Of a stretch of 41,561 nt of DNA, positions 33,583 through 41,561 are shown piece after piece. Location of the stretch: contig CAJNOQ010000767.1 of the NCBI GenBank assembly GCA_905250885.1, forward strand, positions 1-41,561. The letters run 5' to 3'. Origin of the DNA: Didymodactylos carnosus. Its lineage: Eukaryota; Rotifera; Eurotatoria; Philodinida; Philodinidae. The translations under genes and the position numbers were made by a program. The notes under the pieces are model-generated. The model did not search any database and was not told the DNA's origin. It worked only from the letters and a program-made list of their open reading frames with translations. The first letter of the stretch is position 1; each line of letters begins with the position of its first letter.

Positions 33583-35350
33583 AATTAAAGAAAAAGTCAA
33601 TCACATGAGCATGTATACATTGACACACGTAATAGTTTCTATGAAAATGATGAAACATATTTTACTATTCAATTCCTGACTGGATATTGTCGAAAAATTG
33701 ATCATATTTTACACTCGGCAAGAAGCCATGAATGACAGAACCCAGCGATGAATATTTCATTTAACAGACACATTTCCGTGTTCAAACAAAAAAACCACGG
33801 TGCAGAAACTGATAATGGATTTAGTGGAAATTTTTCGCATCAATATCGCATCCTAGACAATGGAAATATGCCGTTTTGAAGCCAAATTAACCTTATAATT
33901 TTTGTTCATCCAAAGCTCTAACCTTTTTTGCTTTTACGAAATTCTTCTAGACTTAAATTACGCACTACTACTGTATAGTGAGTATTTAATGCTATTGTGT
34001 CAGTTAATTACTTGGTAAACAACAATCAACCATTTTCCTTTCTTCACTTACAGTTAAAAACTATATGGACATTTTGTCAGATTTCTCATCAATCAAATAG
34101 ATGACAAGAAGTATAAACACACTGTTTACCAATTCTCAAGCTATTTGTGTGTGCATGTCGAGACAAGTGTACCTGCTTTGCTTTCTTATTTAATTTGGGG
34201 TTTAACTATGTCTCGTGCAACAGATATAATACAAAGTTTGTTTTGTTTTTTCTCTCGAATACAAACATTCTTATGTAGTTTAATCACGAAAAAAAAGTGA
34301 AGAAAAATATTCAACAAAATGAGTTGTTGTAGGTGGAGAAGATTAGACGATGAGAGATATAATGTAACGAGCAATTATGCACATTTTCAGATAAGATACA
34401 TCTCTAGATGATATTAGTTTCCTCTTCAATTACTGCTTCAAGGTAACAAGATTCAACAACTGCTTACAACAAGATAATAGGTAAACTTTCACATGTTTTT
34501 CTACGATTTTGATGCAGTCTATATCGCCGAATGAGACGCTTTGTTCACTGCGAAGACTTATTGAGAACAAAAATAAGAGTCGAAATAAAATGTGTTTACG
34601 AAATATGATCGTTTAACTAGAAATATATTGTAGTCTCAAACCCCCGAGGCAGATGTACTGGGTTACTCTTCACTTTAGAAAGATGGATGAAAGACTTAAA
34701 TATTAAGGATCACAATCATTATTGTTTCGACTCTTTTTCCTGTCTTTCTTTCGCGTTCGTGTAGAACCATAGCAATGAATCGTAGGAAAATATCTATATC
34801 TATACGATTAATCCTATTTATCTTCTCTTCCTTCTTGTGTGCATGTCACAGTTCACATTTCTTTTACTTTTCATGACGTACAGGTTACAAAAAAAAATGT
34901 CAAAATCGTTTGTCAAGGACAAAGACAGATACTACGATGTGCGCATAGATATAGTTGTACGTATTTAATTGAACAACGTCAACAGAATGAAAAAATACAC
35001 CTGTAACAAAATAAAAGTATACATCACTATGCGTCTTTAAAATACATATTTACAGACACACACACACCATGCCCATGTAAATAGGTATCAGATTGATATA
35101 CATTGCGGTAAGTGAAAGAAATAATAACAACAACAGCAAATAAGCAGTTTTACCTCCACACGACAATCTCAACTATTTTGTTCGTGTGGATAACTCAAGT
35201 TATCAGCAGGGAAAGTATGTCGTCTCAGTTTTTTTTTAAACTTTAATTCTCATCTCTCCAATTCAATGGCCACTGAAATCGAGTTACTCCATCGCATCTG
35301 TGCCCAAAGGTACCGAGACAATAAACACATTAAATAGCTTGTCCAAGACT
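33583..35350. other. intergenic DNA
   Basis: No gene is supported. It includes a small inverted repeat CCACACGA / TCGTGTGG at about 35156-35189 and short (CA)n at about 35055-35068. Otherwise featureless to my reading. Confidence 0.45.
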
Positions 35351-35361
35351 ATCATGCGACC

Positions 35362-35427
35362 GCCGTTGCCTGAATTCGAACTTCGTATCTTTGAAGTACG
35401 TTGTCTGCCGACTGAGCCACATTGCTT
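35362..35427 (-). pseudogene. tRNA-like sequence: SINE head or tRNA pseudogene
   Basis: On the minus strand, TGGCTCAGTCGG (35419-35408) matches the pol III A box and GTTCGAATTC (35381-35372) matches the B box, 26 bp apart. Between them CGTAC-TTCAAAG-ATACG gives an anticodon-like arm with four pairs and one mismatch, and loop TTCAAAG with a CAA triplet after U33. The D stem has only two good pairs, the T stem is poor, and the variable region is missing, so it is not a working tRNA. A tRNA-derived SINE promoter or decayed tRNA is likely. The SINE body, if any, would extend toward 35280. Confidence 0.55.
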
Positions 35428-35994
35428 CTTATTCTGTCGCCTTATTCTACTTTGATTGTCTGTCCACAATCTGTACTTTGTGGGAGCACTTCTTCACCCC
35501 AAAGAGAGAGAGGCAAGAGAAAACTGTACTGGGAAATCATCAGCTGAATTATAAACTGCCATTTTTATTTTATTTAAGCTTTTTATTGAAAAAGAAAAAA
35601 GTACGATTGCGCAAGCGGGTTTCGCCATATGTGCGCCTTAAAATGTATAAAAAAGAACGTATAATGAGCTTAAAAGGAGAAAGGAAGCAAAAGGGAAAGA
35701 GAAAGCTCACTTTAGTTATCACATCGTAAATAGAGTGCTTTTAGTCTATGCCGAACTGACTATTCACCTCTGATTCTGCTGCATCTGACGAACAGAGATA
35801 TGAAATACGCAATAATCGTACACTCGTCATATAATTGAATTGTTTTTATCAGTTGTTTTTCTTTCTCCTTATCTCTTCGAATAAAAACAAATTTAAATTT
35901 AATGTATAAAAAGATACGAAAGTGAAAAACAACTAGATATTCTTTACATCGGGCTAGGAGAGTATTCGTCATTTTAATAAGCGAAAGTGCAGAA

Positions 35995-36843
35995 ATGTCA
36001 TTATCTAATCCAATTCCATTAACAGACGTTGACACAGAGAAAAAGTTTCGTAATTTTGTGGAAATAACCGATAAAATTGATCCAATAGCGGCACGTGTTT
36101 ATAACACGTATTTGTCTATGCACACACATCAATGTGTTGATTATGTAAAGCAACGATATGATGTTTGGTTAAAATTCAATCATGCTCAAATGTCTGTTTA
36201 TGATGCTCTGGAACAATTGTCAACAATTGTCGATGAAAGTGATCCAGATGTGGATGTACCTAATGTTTATCATGCATTTCAAACAGCTGAATCAATACGC
36301 AAACAGTACCCGAATGATGACTGGTTTCATTTAGTTGGTTTAATACACGATGTCGGCAAAATAATGGCATTGTATGGTGAGCCACAGTGGAGTACTGTCG
36401 GCGATACGTTCCCTGTTGGATGTCGCTTTAGCGATGAAATCGTTTATAGTTCAACAACGTTCAAGGATAATCCCGACATCAAAAAACCACTTTATTCAAG
36501 TCAATATGGAATATACACGCCAAACTGTGGACTAGAAAATGTTATGATGTCATGGGGTCACGATGAATATTTGTACCGTGTATTGAAAAATCATCAACAG
36601 TGTACGCTACCGGATGAAGCTTTTTATATCATTCGTTATCACTCATTTTATCCATGGCATACAAACGGTGCTTATATGTATTTGTGCAATGAGAAAGATC
36701 TTCAAATGTTAAAACTGGTGCAAAAGTTTCAAAAGTTTGACCTGTACACCAAAGATGATGAGGCTTTGCCGGATTTGGATGAATTAAAAGGCTATTATCA
36801 GAACTTGATAAAAAAATATATCCCAGGTGTTTTATCGTGGTAA
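35995..36843 (+). CDS. MIOX: inositol oxygenase (myo-inositol to D-glucuronate)
   Basis: The gene is intronless, 282 aa, close to the usual animal length of about 285. MIOX is a cytosolic di-iron oxygenase that cleaves myo-inositol with O2 to give D-glucuronate, the first step of inositol catabolism. Di-iron ligands by family alignment are all present: H93 (VYHAFQTAE), H118 and D119 (GLIHDVGK), H189 (SWGHDEYLYRV), H215 (IIRYHSFYPWH) and D249 (FDLYTK). Other landmarks are GDTFPVGC, the SQYGIYTPNCGLENV block and a C-terminal GVLSW. The start is the first Met of the frame and leads straight into a family-like N-terminus. The absence of introns contrasts with the mannosidase and RASGEF1 genes and may reflect retroposition, intron loss or transfer. 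The codon choice does not look foreign. Confidence 0.95.
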   Translation: MSLSNPIPLTDVDTEKKFRNFVEITDKIDPIAARVYNTYLSMHTHQCVDYVKQRYDVWLKFNHAQMSVYDALEQLSTIVDESDPDVDVPNVYHAFQTAESIRKQYPNDDWFHLVGLIHDVGKIMALYGEPQWSTVGDTFPVGCRFSDEIVYSSTTFKDNPDIKKPLYSSQYGIYTPNCGLENVMMSWGHDEYLYRVLKNHQQCTLPDEAFYIIRYHSFYPWHTNGAYMYLCNEKDLQMLKLVQKFQKFDLYTKDDEALPDLDELKGYYQNLIKKYIPGVLSW

Positions 36844-37000
36844 CAGAGTCACCGATTACATAAGGGAGACAATGATTTTTATTTATTTAACTTCATCTGT
36901 GTTCAAATTTTTGACTTAAATCATTGTATACACATTCGACGTATAATAAAAGTAAAGAATGAAGGAACCTTGATTCAACCACAAGGCCGAATCGACAGTA

Positions 37001-37040
37001 GAGAGAGAGAGAGGGAGAGAGAGTAGAGAGAAAGAGAGAA
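37001..37040. repeat. (GA)n microsatellite
   Basis: A 40-bp run of imperfect GA repeats lies 43 bp upstream of the RASGEF1 ATG and 25 bp upstream of a TTCTTTATAG acceptor-like site. GA-rich tracts are common near promoters, but no factor can be assigned. Confidence 0.8.
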
Positions 37041-37082
37041 ATGTATTGAATTTTCTTCTTTATAGGCGGCTTCATAAAAAAA

Positions 37083-39898
37083 ATGGAACAGTGGCATCGG
37101 CAAGATTCGCAACATTTATCAACAGGCGTCACAGCCTGTGCACACAATTTTCTACATATTGCAAGAGAAAAACGTGAAAAGCTACTTCGAAAAGTCTTTT
37201 TCCACGACGATAGCTCACAGAATGGTCAAATTCTCCGGACTACCGGAGGTTGGCAACCAACAGATTCGGGTTCACATCGTACAAGTCCACGTTCGGATTA
37301 TACTCGTCGTACGCCAAGTGTCGATAGTCTATCATCCGGCAGGTTAACACCATGCTCGATGTCCACTGTGACATCATCGACGAACACACTCCATCCTGAT
37401 AATGTCCGATCGGAAGCCAGTACTGTTAATCATCGTGCCAGTCCGTGTCCATCAGAAATGAGTGAAATTTCATTTTCATATTCGAATCCCAAATATTTTG
37501 TGCGCACAGCCATTTTTCAACCTGTATCAGCGTCTTCTACTAGGCCAACAGCAGGCAGTTTTGTAAGTATTTGCTTGTCGTTCCAAATGATGTTTCTTCT
37601 GTCTCAAAATCACTTGTAATAGATGTTAGTGTGACATTGTTTTAGTTACCATTATTGAGTGCAGATAAGGTGAAGATGAACGATGGACACCGTTCTCCGG
37701 CACCTGGACCAGATTATGATCAACTTAAGATTGATTCTTTAACGTTAGAAGAACTCGTGAAACGTTTAACACCATCATGTACAAACACACCAGAAGTAGG
37801 AGACTTTTATTCTCTCTCATACCGATAGTAATTTTGTTTGACGAATTTAGCATAGTTTTGTTTATCCTTCAATTTTGTGTTGTCGAATGTATATCTCTCC
37901 TGCAATACTTTTCAACAAAATTACGAAAAACGTTCTAACAACACTTTCACAATGTTCTCTGGTATACTTGTTTTTATTATCTTGTTCATTCATTCGACTT
38001 TAATTGCACTTCTAGGATAATCGTTCAGGTCTGTTGAAAAATTATTTATCACTGCTTGCTCAATGGACAAAAACGTTCCCGTATGACTTTCGCAATCCAC
38101 GTCTAATGAGTCAATTACAACATGTCGCCGAGAAAATTACCAGAACATATCCACTGTTGAAACTAAATGTCAATGCATTAGTTTTCGACCTTAGTGCAAA
38201 AGTAAATGAGTAGACGATGTCGAATTGAAAGAAGATCTACTGACAGCATACTTTTTCTAGTTGACCATTTTAGATAAATATGAACAATATCTAACATTAG
38301 TCAACAACGAAACAGGTAATCGACTCAACACATGTGTTCTAACGGTAAGTTTAAGCATTATGCTTTCTCCGACTTCCAGTACAATAGTGATCTGTTCTTC
38401 TTCAGACAGATATTTATGAGCAATGTCCATGTCCAAAACAGTTTGCTCACCAGTTGACGTTTATCGAACTGGTAAGATTAGACATATACTCCCAAGCAAA
38501 AAGATTTTTTTCTGGATCTAGCGTGAAGCTGGATTTTTGGAACATTTATCTAGGGCTAATCTAGCTCTTACACGGTTGGAGCTAGCTAAATGTTCCAGAA
38601 AATCTAGCTTGAAGCTAGATCCAAAAAAAATCTTTTTGCTTGAGCTTTTGTTGAGGGTATGTTTGAACGTACCATATCATTTCAAAGGATAGACTTAAAC
38701 CGATTGGTGCCGAAGAGTTTATCGAATATTTTGCAATAAAGATTGCAAACGAAGAAGCTCGTGCACGTCCGGAGTGTGTCAATGCCACCACAACAACAAA
38801 TGAAAAGCAAGCCGAAGTTGACAAGTGGTCATTTTCGTTAGAATCTTATATATCGTGGTCAAATCGTCTTGGACTCTTTGTCACTACTGAAATAATCAAA
38901 CATTTAAAACGACATATACGAGTGAAATTAATCAACTACTTTATTGACGCTGCGCTAGAATGCTTTAATACGGGAAATTTTAACTCAATGATGGGCATAT
39001 TAGGTTAGTCATATTTAACAAATTAGACAAAGCTATACCGTTGTTTCGTTTTGAAGGAGGATTGAATATGTTGCCTATAAAACGATTAAAGAAAACTGTA
39101 TGTCTATTTTAGAAGTTTCTTCGTCCAACTTCTTTATCATATATTATTTTGCTTTTCAGTGGAGCAAAGCAAACAAAGCAAAATTTGAAACATTAGAAAA
39201 GTATATAAACCCAACCAAGAACTTTTGCATTTATCGATCAATTTTGCGTGCTGCCATGCAACGAGCAGAGAAAAATCACTGGCAACCAGCAACTGTAATT
39301 ATCCCGTTTTTGAGTATCTTGTTACGAGATGTAAGTGTACATGTATAGTAGCAGAGTGCGCAGAGTTTACTAATCCGTTTCATTCAGATATATTTCATCA
39401 AAGTTCGTTCACCTGATTATGTTTCGGACAAACAATTAAACTTGAAGGTTAGTTCAACATGAGAACGGAATCAGTTACCATCCACATGCATGTTATTATT
39501 TAGAAATTTTACACATTATCAAAGTTTATTTCTGAGGAGTTTATTCGATGCAAATCGAGCAAGGTACTGCGTCATTATTTTACTCATCCTCTTTTGTCAA
39601 GTTATTTTCTTCTTTTGTTCCAGTGTTCGTTTGACCGATATGAAACAATTATCAATTATATTGTGACGAGTCCTGTTTTCAGCGAAGAATGTAATAGGCA
39701 ATGCTTTGATGCGTGACGCCAACTTCTATTATCTAAATATTTTAGCATTGATGTTGGCAAGTTTCGAATGTGAATTTGCACAAAATGAAACGGAAAAAAC
39801 CAAGTACAAGTTGCTCAAGTAAGTATAAGCAACTGTTGATGACAATCGTTCCACTTCACCTGGTATATCACTCTTTTAGAGAGAAACTTGGCTTTTGA
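37083..39898 (+). CDS. RASGEF1: Ras guanine-nucleotide exchange factor, RASGEF1 family
   Basis: Fourteen exons join in frame to 627 aa: 37083-37562, 37646-37795, 37851-37961, 38016-38201, 38261-38344, 38406-38471, 38688-39003, 39057-39097, 39160-39330, 39388-39447, 39504-39563, 39624-39690, 39746-39818, 39880-39898. It should activate a small Ras-family GTPase by GDP release; vertebrate RASGEF1 proteins act on Rap2. The first about 165 residues are Ser/Thr-rich and unlike vertebrate RASGEF1. Then comes RasGEF_N (LTLEELVKRL; exon 3 FVYPSILCCRMYISPAILF; LLAQWTKTFPYDFRNPRLM). The CDC25 domain follows: FAHQLTFIELDRLKPIGAEE, SWSNRLGLFVTTEI, AALECFNTGNFNSMMGI, RLKKTW, NFCIYRS, IPFLSILLRDIYF. The end SPVFSEESLMLASFECE ... 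LLKEKLGF matches the family tail. The frame is open back to an acceptor at 37065, so an upstream coding exon is possible. Confidence 0.92.
38493..38642. mobile_element. 150-bp hairpin MITE in RASGEF1 intron 6
   Basis: CAAGCAAAAAGATTTTTTT.TGGATCTAGC.. at 38493 is matched by its reverse complement ending at 38642. Arms of about 55 bp are separated by a short middle that is itself partly palindromic (CTAGGGCTAATCTAG..GGAGCTAGCTA). It makes this intron 216 bp, where neighbouring introns are 53-84 bp. Confidence 0.85.
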
Positions 39899-41253
39899 GG
39901 CAATCACTGAGGCGCAGACATAATGGACGAGTATTTCTTATTTTTTCACGAGTATTTTTAGCGCAGATGGCTGAGCTGTTTTTTCATTAATTGTTTAATA
40001 AATAGAATTGCAAATATCAACGATGTGTTGTTGACGAATGTACTAAGTCAAGTTGTCTGTATTAATAGGTTTTGAATGCACGAGAACAACATATGTGGTA
40101 GTAAAATATAACTTGCGTTTCAGAATGAGTTTTAGATATTTCTTTTATCTGATTTCGATCAAGAACACGGATAGATCTATGTCAAACAGTTTGTATCAAT
40201 TGATAATGAAATACTTGCTGTTTTATTTTAATCAATTTAAAACTAATAATATCATAGTATTAAGGAAAATGGTTAATACACAATTAACTATTACGGTAAA
40301 TATAATAGACTCTCTGATGTCTAATGAAACTCAGAGTTGAATTTTTACTCTGGGTTATTATTTGTTTTCTTAATCAATGTTTTATATCCATCATCAAATG
40401 GCTTCACGTTGACTACCAGTGTGATCAACAATAATTGAAAAAGAGATTCATCAACAAATATGAAACTTCATCAGTCATCATCACAAACTGATTCTTTTAC
40501 TATCCAAAAATCATCAATGTATTTTCTATAGTCGAAACAGTAATAGGCTCAAAAACAATTTATAAAAAAAGTTTGTTTTCGAGTGAAGATACTCTAAATT
40601 TACTGCGTAGACCGATAATTTTAATTTTAAAGACGGTAAATAAGAATAAGGTACCGTGAAAGACAATGATCATAAATCAATGAACGTGTAAGTTAAATGG
40701 AAATTGTTTTGAATTCAATTAAGTTTTTCAAATAATCACGATTTTTCTTTGTCGTAGAATAATTAAACAGATTCATCCTGGATATAGCATTCCTTTTATG
40801 CGTGATATGTGTATGAAATGGCGAAAGATCCGATGAGATTACATAAAATCGATAATTTCTTGGTATTAACACGCTATGTAATGAACAGGTTCAGATTAAG
40901 TAGCATGAAATTTGTAGAAAACTTAGATGAGATAAATAAATGTTTCATACTGTATCATGATAAACATCAAAAATATAAACTAACAGCAAAATGGAAAATG
41001 TACATATTTGCAGGATGAAAACAGTGAAAAATAATCGTTAATAATAAAAAAGATTTGCAAAATATCAGTGACAAAATGAGCAAAAACCATCATCATCAAA
41101 ATCACCATTACTCACGAGGGAACATACCCAACTGTCAAATTGCTTTCGAGCCGAACTATAGGTAGTCGATCATGCTGATTCCGAATATGATAGTCGTTTT
41201 CCCCCATAGGCATTTCCTAACCGGTTTCTGAACAACTAGTTTTCCGGAAACCT
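39899..41253. other. AT-rich downstream DNA, no gene recognised
   Basis: Frames at 40053-40340 and 40809-41018 are Ile/Asn/Lys/Tyr-rich and show no motif or splice context. Potential polyadenylation words (AATAAA near 39998 and 40936) are too common in this composition to be informative. Confidence 0.45.
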
Positions 41254-41561
41254 CGAAAAATCCCCAAGGGCTTCTCTAAATAAGTCACAACTGTAGCCCG
41301 CGAAAGTCTGATTAAAACGAGACATCTCCCAGCTCTTCATGACCTTTCTTGGCGAAGTTATAGAATTTACAAGACAAGCCCTAAATGTTTATTGTCACCT
41401 CAGAGCTACAGAACGAAGAAGGAAAGATGATTAGGGCTTTTTTTGTGAATTCTATAACTTTGCAAAGAAAGGTCATGTAGAGCTGGGAGATGTCTCATTT
41501 TAATCAGAATTTCGCGGGCTACAGTTGTGACTTATTTAGAAAAACCCTTGGGGATTTTTCG
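41254..41561. mobile_element. large inverted-repeat element cut by window end
   Basis: Arms 41254-41384 and 41431-41561 (131 bp each) are highly similar reverse complements, from CGAAAAATCCCCAAGGG to AAGCCCTAA, around a 46-bp loop. A few substitutions (for example AACGAGACATC against AATGAGACATC) show divergence. The right arm reaches the last base, so the true ends and any target duplication lie outside the window. No coding capacity. Confidence 0.88.

Noticed and set aside
35362..35427. Functional tRNA-Leu(CAA)
   Set aside because: D and T stems do not pair properly and the variable arm required for Leu is absent.
35391..35729. 112-codon frame upstream of MIOX
   Set aside because: Starts in the antisense of the tRNA-like sequence and ends in a Lys/Arg-rich low-complexity run; no domain.
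37001..37040. Telomere-like or satellite repeat
   Set aside because: Simple GA microsatellite, too short and irregular.
40053..40340. 95-codon frame downstream of RASGEF1
   Set aside because: Composition is AT-driven and it lacks any motif; could be a lineage-specific exon but is unsupported.

Overview
The window is AT-rich animal nuclear DNA. Five protein genes have metazoan relatives I recognise, and most introns are short (about 50-70 bp) with GT/AG ends. Short introns, dense decayed LINEs and DNA transposons, many foldback elements and an inverted gene-fragment palindrome suggest a small invertebrate. A bdelloid rotifer is my best guess; that is inference, since no rRNA or mitochondrial marker is present.

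Layout. 0.4-1.8 kb: a two-exon gene on the minus strand for a single-pass membrane protein of unknown family. 2-11.2 kb: a repeat-rich block with a decayed non-LTR retrotransposon (about 3.4-6.66 kb) interrupted by a PIF/Harbinger-like transposase remnant and a long hairpin. It also holds a foldback element (7.27-7.74 kb), a hAT-type MITE with an 8-bp target duplication (8.42-8.58 kb) and arrays of AAGATCTT-type words. 11.2-14.5 kb: a seven-exon tropomodulin gene whose 2-kb first intron carries an antisense, internally deleted LINE with a PHD-finger ORF1. 15.6-16.7 kb: an intronless RBM48 homologue, followed by what looks like a decayed gene. 18.1-20.03 kb: a minisatellite and a palindrome holding two inverted partial copies of an unknown gene around a foldback element. 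20.9-25.7 kb: a complete 16-exon Golgi alpha-mannosidase II. 25.7-33 kb: repeated 3'-flank units, a minisatellite, MITEs and otherwise featureless AT-rich DNA. 33.0-33.6 kb: a Ly6/quiver-type cysteine-rich surface protein. 35.4 kb: a tRNA-like (SINE or pseudogene) sequence. 36.0-36.8 kb: an intronless myo-inositol oxygenase. 37.1-39.9 kb: a 14-exon RASGEF1-type Ras-family GEF with a hairpin MITE in intron 6. 41.25 kb to the end: a large inverted repeat cut by the window edge.

The genes do not form a pathway. They are ordinary housekeeping or cell-biology genes (actin capping, minor-intron splicing, N-glycan trimming, inositol catabolism, small-GTPase signalling) separated by mobile-element debris. 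Exon joins were worked out by hand from splice consensus, reading phase and family similarity. In the tropomodulin, mannosidase and RASGEF1 models every exon joins in frame with GT/AG introns. The least expected structures are the 18.2-20.03 kb palindrome with its array of GTGTCTCTAATTACCCC motifs, and the TIR-bounded elements filled with short AAGATCTT-type palindromic words.
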